Shown here: positions 17,298 to 27,949 of the stretch, piece after piece | Layout: the number at the start of each line of letters is the position of its first letter | Position numbering within the stretch: the first letter of the stretch is position 1 | Assembly (NCBI RefSeq): GCF_026262505.1 | Contig: NC_067203.1 | Location: 4,898,001-4,962,000 of the forward strand | Direction of reading: 5' to 3' | Length of the DNA stretch: 64,000 nt | Source of the DNA: Trichomonas vaginalis G3 | Taxonomy: Eukaryota > Parabasalia > Trichomonadida > Trichomonadidae | The notes under the pieces: generated by a model | Database searches by the model: none | The model's input: the letters and a program-made list of their open reading frames with translations, nothing else | Told to the model about the DNA's origin: nothing | Translations under genes and position numbers: made by a program

Positions 17298-18173
17298 TTA
17301 CGCTTGACTTTTTACAATTTGAACTTTGTTCGCGTAGATATGAATTCTGAAAGAAGTATGAGGGTCTTGTATGACTTTGTACTTCTCCCAGAGTTCATGT
17401 CTGTCAAACTTACCTGCCATGGACTCTTTCATAAGTTCCATGAAATCGTCTTCGGACAATCCAGGGAAAAGTATGATATCAGTAAGTATTCTTTTAACAT
17501 CCTTACTTAAACTCTTTGCTGTCTGTACACAAATGACAACAGAGATGTTAAAGTGTCTGAGCTTCTTAAGAATTCGACACATATCTTGTTCTCTGTTCTT
17601 TAACAAAGGATGAGAAGCAAAGTCATCTAAGATAAGAAGACATCTGTGAGGGTAAGTCTTCCAATCGTAAGATTGCAATTTCTTCGAAATGTATTCTATC
17701 TCTTTCTGTTTGTTTCTGAAGTGTTTCTTCTCTAATATTCTCTGCATTTCCTCATTTGGGTCTTTAAACTTCGAATTGACATACTCATTTATAGCATTGT
17801 ACTTCAAAACTCTTCTTTGGTACTTCTTTATCCAATCTAACAACTCAGAGTCTTTTATACATACTAACTTAGACTTTTTTATAATATCTTTGAACGAATT
17901 GACGGTTTGGTCAAATTGACCAGAAGTACTACAAATGACTACTAACTCATAGAATGGGTTCTTCTCATCTAGTTCTTGTTGTTGTGCAGCCATTTTAAGA
18001 TAAGTGAAAGTCTTACCCGACCCAGGTGGTGCAATTAGACCTGTTATACCATTCTGAGCAAATAAGAACTTGTCATGTATGGGTTTTATCTGAGCATTTT
18101 CCAACTTCCTCTTGTTCTTGTTTAAAACATTCTCAAATTTCTTGTCAATGTCAGCAAACTTTTTTTCTAACAT
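17298..18173 (-). CDS. A32-like genome-packaging ATPase
   Basis: A whole frame of 291 residues. Walker A is APPGSGKT at residues 48-55. Walker B is LLILDDF near 179-185. A later strand VVICVQTAK is where the FtsK/HerA-type sensor lies. The size and layout match the packaging ATPases of Polintons, virophages and other double-jelly-roll viruses, which pump DNA into the capsid. It is the first gene of the leftward block and is divergent from a coiled-coil gene with 35 bp between starts. Confidence 0.9.
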   Translation of the reverse strand: MLEKKFADIDKKFENVLNKNKRKLENAQIKPIHDKFLFAQNGITGLIAPPGSGKTFTYLKMAAQQQELDEKNPFYELVVICSTSGQFDQTVNSFKDIIKKSKLVCIKDSELLDWIKKYQRRVLKYNAINEYVNSKFKDPNEEMQRILEKKHFRNKQKEIEYISKKLQSYDWKTYPHRCLLILDDFASHPLLKNREQDMCRILKKLRHFNISVVICVQTAKSLSKDVKRILTDIILFPGLSEDDFMELMKESMAGKFDRHELWEKYKVIQDPHTSFRIHIYANKVQIVKSQA

Positions 18174-18208
18174 ATTTTTAGAAAAATTAAAATTTTATCT
18201 TTTAGAAA
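18174..18208. promoter_or_regulatory. 35-bp divergent promoter interval
   Basis: The sequence between the ATPase start and the rightward gene contains TTTTTAGAAAAATT near the left start and TTTTATCTTTTAGAAA directly before the right ATG, so each start has its own element-type TTTTA motif. Confidence 0.45.
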
Positions 18209-18663
18209 ATGTCTAGCGATTTCGCTATCTATATTCGAGACAAGCTTTTCGACAGCAAAACATCTGTAGACCATAAAATCTTACATAGTGTAAACAAGAA
18301 AGGTGAATTTGTTCTAAAGTTCTGTTTCTGGAATATGACAAGAACCATAAAACCTTAAGCAGAGAAGTCTTAAAATTTGTCAATGACAGACTTGTTGACA
18401 GAGATGACGCCGATTGGAAAGCTGAAGTCCAACAAAAGTTCTTAGAATGCAAAGAAGACACATGCGCTGTTCTTGAAGATGAAATAGAAAACAGAATAGA
18501 AGAGCTATTAAAGGACAAAGACCTTTTACAAAAATATGGTTCTGAGAAGTTTGACATAACTCCACCAGAGAAGAAGAAGAAGAGAGAGAAGAAAGAAAAG
18601 AAAGTAGAAGAAGAGAAGAAAGAACCAGAGCCAGTTCCAGAGAAAAAGAAATTTGACATGTAA
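18209..18663 (+). pseudogene. Lysine/glutamate-rich coiled-coil gene, broken
   Basis: The region codes for a short protein starting MSSDFAIYIRDKLF, with a helical charged middle (DDADWKAEVQQKFLECKED) and an extremely K/E-rich tail (about EKKKKREKKEKKVEEEKKE). The function is unknown. It is the only rightward gene among the leftward genes between 17.3 and 22 kb. It is not whole. Confidence 0.5.
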
Positions 18664-18679
18664 AAATAAAATTTTATTT

Positions 18680-19100
18680 TTAGAACATTTCTGGGTCAAT
18701 GTCAATGTTCTCTTCCTCTTTAGGAGCAAACACTGGCTTAGACTCTAAAATCTTTTTACCCAATTTACCTTGAACTTCAACTATCTTAGACTCATAATAT
18801 TCATAGTCGTCTGCTTTCTTTGGTTCATAAGGTATAACAAGTTTGTATGCTTTGCCTTCTTTAAGGTTTGAAAACCTTCTGTCAAAATTTTCTTTGACTG
18901 CTAACAAACCTTCTATGTCTAAGTCTTCAAATTTCGCACCATTTTTTAGTCACAATAGCAAACTTAACTGGTTCGATGTTCCAAACTTTGTCAAATGTAG
19001 ACTTTTCAAAATGGTAGAAGTAAACATTCAAATAAGCGAATGGGTCTAGTTCTTCTTTGACTTCTGTCATGTACTTGTTGACTGAAATATATTTCGTCAT
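18680..19100 (-). pseudogene. Hypothetical Maverick gene, broken
   Basis: Reading leftward from an ATG at 19100, the region has aromatic phrases (LDPFAYLNVYFYHFEKSTF) early and KLVIPYEPKKADDYEYYESK later, ending DIDPEMF. No family recognised. It sits just downstream of the helicase gene. It is not whole. Confidence 0.5.
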
Positions 19101-19136
19101 CTTTTCTATCGGATAAAAAAATATTTTTTTTTAAAT

Positions 19137-20374
19137 TTACTCAGAAAAATTTTTCTTTGTATATACGCCGTTCTGTATGTCTAAAAGATTTTTGACATTT
19201 GCCAAGAATGTTCGTTTAGACGCTGCCATATAACCATACTCTTGGCAATATTGTTTATATTCATCGTACAATGACCTTTCATCTAAACACTCAAAGTTAG
19301 TCTCATCTATAAACAGTTCATATACACTCTTGTTTGCTTCTAACAATGTTTGTCTTTCTTCGGTATGTGGAATTTGTCTTGGATTGAACTTTGAAATATC
19401 TAATGTCATGAAATATGAGAACAAGTGGTTGTAAAAGTCAGATGTCAAAGTTTCTGACAAAGCGTCAAAATATTCTGTATCTTGCATATGAGAATCTGAC
19501 GTTCTGACAACTACATATCTTCTGTCAGAACTTTCTAACTTCATCGGAACACACATTGTTTTGAAACCATGACGAAGTTTGCAACATTTTCACAAACTCT
19601 TTGGTCTTTATATTTTCTTTCAACAACTCCAACTTTGTCTGTTATAAGACTCTTCAAAGCATCTGAGTTTAAAACCTTTGTTGTATCTATACTTTGAAGT
19701 TCGTTACATACTATAAGTTTCATATTCTCTATTGAAGAGTTAAATTTACCGCAGATGTTTTCTAAGTTTGTCATATTCGGGTTCGAATAGCCCTCTAACA
19801 GTTTGCATAAGATATCTGTAAAGAAAGTGTTCTTACCAGTTCCTTGCTTTCCAATTATAATGAGAGCAGTTTCATTTTTAGCACTTGGATGTTGTAAGAT
19901 GTTTGCAAACCAACATAAGATATACTCATAAACCTTTTCGTTTCCATTGCATATAATTTCTTTGACATGGTCTAACCAAGCTTCTATAACATTTTCTTTC
20001 CATTCTACTTGTTCGTATTTATATCCAGTGAAGATAGAATAGAAGTTTGGAGAAGGTGTATAGAACTTTATACCACGAACTGAAAAATCTTCTAACTTTG
20101 ACAATAAGATATCCCAAGCATCTAACATCTTCATACCAACTTGTACGACTTTTATTTTCTTAAGTTTCTGTCTACATTCTTGTTCTGAAACTATTGTCGC
20201 TCTTGGTTTGTTAAAGACAACATCCCATTCTTTCATGACATAACATTCTGGGGCAGAGTCGACATAAATGACTAAACGTTTCAAATTCTCGACTGCTTTG
20301 TTATAGTCTCGAAATGGACACATATTTCTGAACGCTTGGAAGTCATAAAAATCTGAAACGTCTATTCTGTACAT
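19137..20374 (-). pseudogene. SF3 (D5-like) helicase, broken
   Basis: The region encodes a superfamily 3 replicative helicase like those of poxvirus D5, phages and some Polintons. It has Walker A IIGKQGTGKNTFF, Walker B LIVCNELQS, a sensor strand NVANFVMVSK and the downstream KLESSDRRYVVVRTSD that follows the core in this family. The N-terminal half matches the D5-N region in position but not in clear motifs. It would unwind element DNA during replication alongside the polymerase. The gene is not whole. Confidence 0.8.
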
Positions 20375-20403
20375 TTTTATAAAAATAAAAAAAAATATTT
20401 TTT

Positions 20404-21202
20404 TTATTCTTGACTTTGTTGTTGCATTTGTTGCATTTGTTGTTCTTGAGCTATTTGTTGTTGAAGTTGTTCTTGTAGTACAATACTTTCACCAGTTGCA
20501 TCTTCCAATTCGAAACTTTCTGCCGTCATTGACAAATACATAGGACATAAAAGTTTTACAGGAACAAAGTTTGCGTCAACTAAGGTTAAGTTTATGTTTG
20601 CTAAAGTGTTTGAGTTTACTAAAGCTGAAAACTCTGCATTCGAATGAACAATAGGCAAACCAGCAGAGAAAGTGTTGTTTATACGCATGAGTATCTTTTG
20701 GTCATAGTAGTTTCTGTCGACATTCGAATAGCACTTTGAACCTAAGTTTGAAACAATATATAAAATAGGTGTACTTAAAGTCAATGGAACAGACATTCCT
20801 TGTATGACACCTTTTCCTGTTATAGGAAACTGTTGGTAGTAAAAACCAGAAATAAGTTTTGTATTATAGCTCATATCGTTTATAGTAAACTCAGTCGGAC
20901 ATCCAAACATAATGAAACCTGCTCTAGTTGCAGCACATGTTACATCCGTCCTTAAAGTATTAAATAAGTCAACAAAACCTGTTGGTGGTATATCTGAGTA
21001 AGTATCTTCAAAGAAGTATTTTTTACCATTCACAACAACAAAGTCTTCTGGTGTCAAAAGAGCAAAACAGGCTTTAGTCGTCATCGTGTTTAAGGTCAGT
21101 TTACAATATCGTCCTTGAGGACTTTGTAAGTTTGTTGTTATAGAATTATATGACTCAGGGTTTTTAGTCGTAAATAGTATAAACCACTATGTCTTCTGCC
21201 AT
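20404..21202 (-). pseudogene. Candidate minor capsid (single jelly-roll) gene, broken
   Basis: Beta-rich sequence of about 260 codons with SDIPPTGFVDLFNTL, GFYYQQFPITGKG and NTFSAGLPIVHSN phrases and no long charged helices until a glutamine-rich tail (QEQQMQQMQQQSQE). Size and neighbourhood (four genes from the major capsid gene) suit the penton-type minor capsid protein that occupies the fivefold vertices in Polintons. The assignment rests on context. The gene is not whole. Confidence 0.5.
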
Positions 21203-21212
21203 TTACATATAT

Positions 21213-21443
21213 TTAAAAGTTTTTCTGAAAGTGGAGAAGAACTTCATCTAAACTTTCACATGGCGTTTCTTGAAGTTCTCTGTCTAAGAAGTTCAAATAT
21301 TTTGTAAAGACATAGAACTTTCCTTTGTCTACACGAACAAACAAAACAGGGTCTTTCATATCGTTCAAAAGCGTGTAAAGTCCTTTACATGAAATAAAGT
21401 CTATATTGTTTTTCTTCAAACATCTTTCAAGAAGTTTTGACAT
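21213..21443 (-). CDS. Small hypothetical protein, 76 aa
   Basis: A frame from an ATG at 21443 (MSKLLERCLKKNNIDF) to 21213. It has mixed helix and strand with a hydrophobic segment DPVLFVRVDKGKFYVF. No family recognised. It is tightly packed in the leftward block. Confidence 0.5.
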   Translation of the reverse strand: MSKLLERCLKKNNIDFISCKGLYTLLNDMKDPVLFVRVDKGKFYVFTKYLNFLDRELQETPCESLDEVLLHFQKNF

Positions 21444-21449
21444 TTTTAC

Positions 21450-21725
21450 TTAGCAAACAAACTTTAATGAAATGTTGTGGTCGTCAAATATTTTTATGAC
21501 GTCTGGGAAACTATATTTTAAGTTCAACGTTTCACCTCCTTTCATAACGTATATCTTGTCAATGACATTATATGAAACACCACAGCAAGCAATGTCGGGC
21601 TCTATTTCTTTGATGTTTATATCGTCTGCCTCTGTCAAAAGTTTCAATAGTTCTTTCAAAACTTCACGAGGTGCGATGACATATGAGTTCACTTTTACAG
21701 GGTTGTGTTCGACCAAGTTTAACAT
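21450..21725 (-). CDS. Small hypothetical protein, 91 aa
   Basis: A frame starting MLNLVEHNPVKVNSYV and ending SLKFVC. It contains an acidic helix (LLKLLTEADDINIKEIEPD) and beta-like C-terminus. No family recognised. It is separated from its downstream neighbour by only 6 bases. Confidence 0.5.
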   Translation of the reverse strand: MLNLVEHNPVKVNSYVIAPREVLKELLKLLTEADDINIKEIEPDIACCGVSYNVIDKIYVMKGGETLNLKYSFPDVIKIFDDHNISLKFVC

Positions 21726-21730
21726 TATAC

Positions 21731-22030
21731 CTAAAGCTTGACAAATCTTCTCCTGAGTTTTAAGTTATCTTTCAGTTGTTTGTAGTCATTTCGAATATCT
21801 GCAACAGAACTTAAGTCTCTGCTAACTTCAGGATATGTTGGTTGTTCTTTTACAGGAACTATTGTTATACCATCTTCGTCTTCGTATGGTTTCCCCACTT
21901 CAACATCTCTTTCTTTGACATTGACAACAACACTTTGACTGTTTGTTTGAGTTGGTGAATTTAACTTCACATCTGCCACCGCCATTAAACCTTTTGAAAC
22001 ACTCACGCTTCTATTTTTCGGAAATGACAT
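21731..22030 (-). CDS. Small hypothetical protein, 99 aa
   Basis: I start this at the ATG at 22030 (MSFPKNRSVSVSKG) because it abuts the 18-bp divergent promoter, although the frame extends upstream. The N-terminus is basic, the middle polar and acidic (KPYEDEDGITIVPVKEQ), and the end a basic helix (LKDNLKLRRRFVKL). Unknown function. Confidence 0.55.
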   Translation of the reverse strand: MSFPKNRSVSVSKGLMAVADVKLNSPTQTNSQSVVVNVKERDVEVGKPYEDEDGITIVPVKEQPTYPEVSRDLSSVADIRNDYKQLKDNLKLRRRFVKL

Positions 22031-22048
22031 TTTACTTAGAATAAAAAG
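22031..22048. promoter_or_regulatory. 18-bp divergent promoter interval
   Basis: TTTACTTAGAATAAAAAG separates two start codons facing away from each other. It is similar to the 17-bp interval at 5323-5339 (shared CTAGAATAAAA-like core). Confidence 0.5.
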
Positions 22049-22468
22049 ATGGACGTATTCGAGTATCTCTTCGAATTGAAGCAGAACAAAGTTTACACAC
22101 ACAAACAATACAAGTACATTGACAGAATAGTTCTTTATACAAACAATGGTAAATGTTATAGAATAGCAATATTTGCTGAACCAAAATATTTTCATAAAGC
22201 AAAGAAAGTTGGTATAACTGAAATGGTGAAAGTTCTTGACGTTGACAAAAATATAACAACAAAACTTACAGATATTTCTAAAGGAAAGTTTATAATACAA
22301 TTTTATGTCAAAACTGGCGTACTGTCAATATTTGACGGAGAGAAGTCAGTTCAAGAACAACTTACTGACCTGCTGCCAAAATCTGCTCGATGGAAGCTGT
22401 CGTTATGCCAATCTGAGGAGCCCCAGCAGGTTTCATCGAACGAATCTTCAAAAGAGCATCTTCCGTGA
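22049..22468 (+). CDS. Hypothetical protein, up to 139 aa
   Basis: A rightward frame MDVFEYLFELKQNKVY... with alternating strands (YIDRIVLYTNNGKCYRIAIF) and a C-terminal part that runs over the 3' end of the oppositely oriented major capsid gene. The part before about 22360 has the more gene-like composition. No family recognised. Confidence 0.5.
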   Translation: MDVFEYLFELKQNKVYTHKQYKYIDRIVLYTNNGKCYRIAIFAEPKYFHKAKKVGITEMVKVLDVDKNITTKLTDISKGKFIIQFYVKTGVLSIFDGEKSVQEQLTDLLPKSARWKLSLCQSEEPQQVSSNESSKEHLP

Positions 22469-23970
22469 AAAGTGCTATTGGTTTTGTAAACTTCTTTGCT
22501 CTCAGTTCATCTGGACCGTCTCTGTCACCAGTATATTGTATTTGACTGTACCAACAGTTGAAATACCACCCATAAAGTCTTCTGAGTCAGCAAATGGAAT
22601 GCCAAGCCAAAAGTTTGAACGGTCTCCATTTGTATATTGAGTTTTTTGACCTCCTGTATGAGTCCATACTTTCACATATGGCATAATAGAACTTTGCATT
22701 TCAGGGTTAATGGTTGTTGTGAAGTTGTTGTTAAAGTTCATAGCATCTAATGTCAAGTTGTATGACCTCATATCTTCAACTGTAGAATATTCTTCTCTTG
22801 GATAATATTTGCCATCTATGTTTATATGGTATTTAATACCAGGGTTGTAGAAGCAAGAATAGTCATTTATAGTTCGTCTGAACAGTACAAACATAGTATC
22901 TGCATGTTTCATTGCAGTTGTTAAAGCAATATCTGTTCTTGCACCTGGGTCAGCACTTTTGGTTTCCAACTTCACCTGCAAAGTCTTTGACAGATATTTG
23001 GTGTATAGGGAACATAAGTGGAACTGCAATATATTTGGCAGCTAAAGCATTTGAAATATCTGGGTCCAACATATAGACTGCAAGTCTGCTTTCTATTCTC
23101 TTGCATTCAAACTTTTCGCATGTGAACTTAACTGGGTCCCAAGCAGTTCCAGCAGCATTGAAGTAGTAGTTTACTTCAGTGTTGAGGTTTGAGAAACCAA
23201 AGTCTAAGTCAACTTTGTCTTTGCAAAATTCGGCGAATGACGTTTGATTTGCTCCCTTTACGTCTGTAAGAGTGAATGGGTCTTGTGTTGGTGCAATGAC
23301 TAAGTTATTTTTGCTTGGAGTAAGTTCGATAGAAATTTTTTCCTGCCCAGTTTGGCAAGTATCTTAAAAACCTGAAGATGAGGAAAGATGACAAAGGAAC
23401 TCTAAGTTTCAGTTTTACTTTGGTTACTGCTGCTGCAGTTTGTCCAGAAAGGTCAACATAAACTCCTGGAACGTTAGGGTCAAGTCTTCTTATTTTCTCA
23501 ATAGTTGCATACTGGTCTGTTTGTTCTCTAGCTTGTGGTTGTACTGAGTTTCTCAAAGCGAACCATTCATAGTTTGCCCATGTTACTGTTTGAACTAAGT
23601 CAGAGTTAGAATATATCTTATATCCCATGAAAACTTCTGGAGCATATTGGTATCCGACATAGAAAATTCCATTGCAACCTTTCTTGTCAGACAACTTGGC
23701 AGAAGGTTTTATTTCAATGTCTTGTTCCACGTATAAGAAAGAGTTGTCAATAGAAATTATATGAAACCTGTCGCAAGCAATATCTACTGTTGTTGAAGAA
23801 CCTTCTCCAAACTCACCTACGTTTCCATAAGAAACAGCAGTTGTATATTCGTAAGTTCCAGGAACTATTTCTGACCTTCTAATGGCATTGTCGCATTCGT
23901 TATACCATTCGGAAACATTTCCATTCATGGCATCCAAAACTGTTGGCGTTATATTCTGAGCGGCGTACAT
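22362..23970 (-). pseudogene. Double-jelly-roll major capsid gene, broken
   Basis: Reading leftward, the first part has MYAAQNITPTVLDAMNGNVS and beta-rich phrases such as FHIISIDNSFLYVEQDIEI and GIFYVGYQYAPEVFMGYKI. The last part has LTLDAMNFNNNF, NRSDFWLGIPFADS-like and GTVKYNILVTETVQ phrases, as expected for the second jelly-roll of Polinton capsid proteins. The total of roughly 530 codons fits the family. It would form the hexon-like shell filled by the packaging ATPase. The gene is not whole. Confidence 0.75.
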
Positions 23971-24002
23971 TTCATATGAGTAAAAATATAGAATAGTTGG
24001 AT

Positions 24003-27000
24003 TTATATGTCATAATAGAACCCACGTGACCAAGCTTTACTTTCTTCCTGACTGAGTTTTTTAACTCTTCTTTTTCCTTCATTGCCCTCTGCTTGAAGTT
24101 GTTGCATCTTTGCATTATGTTCATCTAGTATGTTGCAAATTTCCCATGTCCTTTTTGCCTTTTGGCTCTGGTCGCCCATCTCAGGTAACCTATATCCTAG
24201 AAAGAGTTTGTCATAGTCTGTATTTGAGTCTTCGCGTATTGTTTTGCATGACTCTTTCCTGAGTTTCCGGTTCAAGCTCTTCAAACAGTGCCTGTCCATA
24301 TGGAATATGCTCGTTTCCAAATATATGTTTTTGTAGCCATTCTGGTTTTCTTATGTTACCAATATATCTTTGTGAATGGGAAAGCTTTTACCCAATCTTT
24401 CAGTCTTGCGTCGTTTATTTCTGTAGTTGGTTTTATTTTGTCAAGGAACATGTTTTTCAATACTAACATTTCATTTGGTACTGTCATTTGAGTTTTTCTT
24501 AAATATTCATCCCTTCTCAGTTCATTGTCTGCAAAGTAAGTTTTTATGACATTTTGCAAACTTTCATTTGCAAGGTCATGTACAATAGGTTCTCTTCCTT
24601 CTCTCTCCCTAACTTCTTTCTAAACTCTTCACCAAATATACCATCTCTATGGTTCTGTGTAGTTCTTTGAGATAAATGTTCTAGAACGTCAGGTGTTATA
24701 TTTCCATCAGCCATGTTCATTTCATACTGGTCCAAAATTCTGCATGTTTCATATCTTTCAATGGCATTAAAGCGCGCTTAAAATACCAGCTATATCTGGT
24801 TCACCATTGACTTCCATTGCGTCTACAACTTCTTGGAATTGTGGTTGTAAGTTTATGAACCACCTATCTGGGTTAGCTTTATGACCCCATCTCATTGTAG
24901 TTCCATCGTCTGCAGAAACAAAAGTAGGTTTGTTTCCATCTTGGTTAGGTTCTGAATGAACTTTAAACAATGTTTCATTTCTATATGTTTTCTTGAAATT
25001 TAACCTTTTATCTTCACCGAGTTCATCCGAAGATTGAACGTTAAATGCTCGTAAGTAAAAAGGGTTGTTGTATTTGTGTACATTTTTTTCAGTACTTCCA
25101 TTCTATGCTGAATATTTTCATCTGGTGTTGGAGTCTTTTGTATGTCGGCAAACATTTTTCGATATTCTTCTACTATGTCAGCCGAATTTTTTTTAGACTC
25201 TTGGAAATATTCCATATTCTCCGCATACTCTTGTTGAGGGTCAAGATTTTTCGGCTGTTCCAAATCTTCATCTAGTTCTGTGAAGTTAGTTTCCAAAGGA
25301 AGGACTTGTTCGTTTCCTTCAGGCTCTTCTAGCTGTTGTTGCTGAACTATTTCTTCCATGTCTGGTTGTATCTGAACTTTCTTCCTGTGGAGTTTCTTGT
25401 ACCTCATCTGCTGGCATTTCATATATTCCGAGACCGTTTTCAACAATTTCCCTATCTACGTCATCCGCATTCATAAGCTTTTGTTCTTTCGTTCCGTCTC
25501 TATTTTTTACGCGTTTCATGACGAAAGTTGAATTGTCATTTAGCTCTGACATCAAATATCTCGGAGTAAATTCATCCATGTCATTTGGATGATATGCTAT
25601 TAAATCATATCCCTTAGCGAGCTTGTATTTTCCAGGTTTGAGATTATATCCGTTTTGGTGCTGAGCCATAAAGCTAAATAGGTTCGGGTCAGTATTTCCA
25701 TCCTTGAACTTTCCAATAGCTTCTTTATATCTGTCACTAAAGTCAACAGTATCTGGGAAACCACACTCTTCTTTAAGCATTTTTAAGAATTCTTGGTTTC
25801 CTTGTTCTCTACTTCTTTTATGTCCTTGCTCTGTTTGTGGTTGTTGTTTGTGCAGGGTTTTGAAACTGTTGGTTGCTGTGCTGGTTGTTGTGTGGTTGTG
25901 GAGGTGGTTGTTGTGCTGGTTGTTGTGTTGGTTGTTTGTGTTGGTTTTGGTGCATGCCTGTGTCTATGTCCATGTGACGATGTAAATGTTTTAGGTAGTC
26001 CTGGTGCAGGTGCTTCTCTTGGAGGGTTTGGTGGTATAAAGTTCCACCAGCTGGCACATATGTTCCATCTGCAGCGTAATGTCCTACCTGACTTTTCGTT
26101 TTTAAGAAAGCATTTACTAGGTCTGTTTTGGTCTGTTGTAACTCTTTTCTTGACTTTTCACAACAGTTGCTCTAACGGCGTCATAGGCACTTTGAACTGC
26201 CTGTCTCGTTGCTGCATCTGTTATTTTCGTCATATTTTGTGCTACTTCTTTTAACTCTTGTCGAAACCTTCAGACTTCAGTTTCTTTCCAGATGAGAAGT
26301 CGTTCACTTGTTTCACCTTACTATGAAGAGCTTCGAAGGCGTTCTTAAAGTCAGCATTTGTTAAAGCTTCATTTGAACTGTCTTCATCCGCTTGTATTTT
26401 TGTCCTTATTGACCCTATGAGTTGGGCTGCTTTAGCGTTGGCTTGGGCATCTAACCAGTCATTGTTAGCTTTTATATACTCTGCGCTTTTTCATTGCCTT
26501 TTGCATAGCCGCGTCGTTATTTTTACTTTCTTGTGCTAAGTTTTCATACTGTACGGTTTGGTTGCATGTAAAAGTTTTTTGCCTTTACATTTTGCTTCAA
26601 CTTCTTTTTATACTCATCGCTATCCATATATGTCTTCAGGGCTTTTTGTTTTATCTCTTCATCTTTCAGTATTTATATTGAGTAGTATGGTTTTTCAAAT
26701 TTATGACATCTTGTTCCATTTTTGCTACTTCTGCTGCTTTTTCTGACACTTTTTTCGCATATTCCTCTGTACTTAGTTCTTTTCAGTTGTTCTTCTTCTT
26801 CTTTTTCTCTACGTTTAACTCATTGAGTTTCTTTGTGTGTCTGTCATATTCTAGTTTCTTTTCGTTTTCACTTATTTGCTTCTGTATGTCTATGTTTGAC
26901 TTTTTGACATCTGTTATTTGATTTTTGAGTGAACTCAAATTCATTTGACTTTGAGGGTTATAGGCTGTTCCGTCTGCAGCTCCACCATAAGCCTGCATTT

Positions 27001-27202
27001 TCGCTAAAAGTGCCGCTCTTAAACCTCCACTCTGTGCACACAGAACTCGGTTTAAAAGCATAGGATTGCTTGACATTTGTTGCAACATAGTGGGGTCATT
27101 CAGCATTTGTTGTTGCAACTGTTGTTGTGGTGTCAGTCTTACTATTGGATGTTTCAATGCTCTCTTCCTCTTACGTATATTCTTACGTAGCTTACGTGGC
27201 AT
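24003..27202 (-). pseudogene. Large basic/glutamine-rich coiled-coil gene, broken
   Basis: About 1,060 codons read leftward from MPRKLRKNIRKRKRALK at 27202, a strongly basic start like that of viral core proteins. A glutamine/methionine-rich stretch follows (PQQQLQQQMLNDPTMLQQM), then long helical charged segments, a P/Q/H-rich region and a polar C-terminal third ending SRGFYYDI at 24003. It lies directly upstream of the major capsid gene and reads the same way, so a scaffold or core function is plausible. No domain can be named. The gene carries many of the element's breaks. Confidence 0.55.
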
Positions 27203-27239
27203 TTTAAGTGAAGTTAAAAAGCGGCTTTTGACAGATGTT

Positions 27240-27660
27240 TTATTGTGACTTCTTCGTAAAGACTTTGTTGAGACTTCTTCGTAAATGACCCAAAAATATA
27301 TTTTAGGGTAGAAGGGTATATCTACCCCGTTTTCTACCCTCTTTTCTACCCTCTTGAATTTTCATGAATTTCTTCGTAAATGTTTTGTCAAGACTTCTTC
27401 GTAAAGACTTTGTTGAGACTTCTTCGTAAAGACTTTGTTGAGACTTCTTCGTAAAGACTTTGTTGAGACTTCTTCGTAAAGACTTTGTCAAGACTTCATC
27501 GTAAAGACTTTGTTGAGACTTCTTCGTAAAGACTTTGTCAAGACTTCATCGTAAAGACTTTGTTGAGATTTCTTCGTAAAGACTTTGTTGAGACTTCTTC
27601 GTAAAGACTTTGTTGAGACTTCTTCGTAAAGACTTTGTTGAGATTTCTTCGTAAATGACC
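27240..27660. repeat. 25-bp minisatellite near the right end
   Basis: Units of GACTTCTTCGTAAAGACTTTG... recur every 25 bases, with variants TTCATCG and TTTCTTCG. A GGGTAGA repeat copy (about 27292-27366) lies in it near the start. Single units of the same family occur near 2725 and 2818 and in the cluster at 12870-12955. The open frames here are by-products of the repeat. Confidence 0.9.
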
Positions 27661-27684
27661 CTAGTAGTATATTTTTGGTGTAAA

Positions 27685-27772
27685 TTTCATGAAAATTCAA
27701 GAGGGTAGAAATGAGGGTAGAAAACGGGGTAGATATACCCTTCTACCCTAAAATATATTTTTGGTGTAAATT
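27685..27772 (-). repeat. GGGTAGA repeat copy near the right end
   Basis: It contains GAGGGTAGAAATGAGGGTAG, ACGGGGTAGATATACCC and CTACCCTAAAATATATTTTT, matching the copies at 14896 and 15020. It is bounded on both sides by the phrase TTGGTGTAAATTTCATGAAA. Confidence 0.85.
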
Positions 27773-27850
27773 TCATGAAAATTCTGAGTAAAATGACAGA
27801 TGTTTATATGACACTTTCTCCGGTTTATAGGACCTCTCTCATATTCTAAA

Positions 27851-27894
27851 CATCTTCGGGGCTAGAAGGCACGAAGTGCCTGGAAGCCCCACTA

Positions 27895-27949
<55 letters not shown>

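Noticed and set aside
27303-27700. Leftward frames with TKSLRRSLNK repeats
   Set aside because: A by-product of the 25-bp minisatellite, which shifts frame at every unit.
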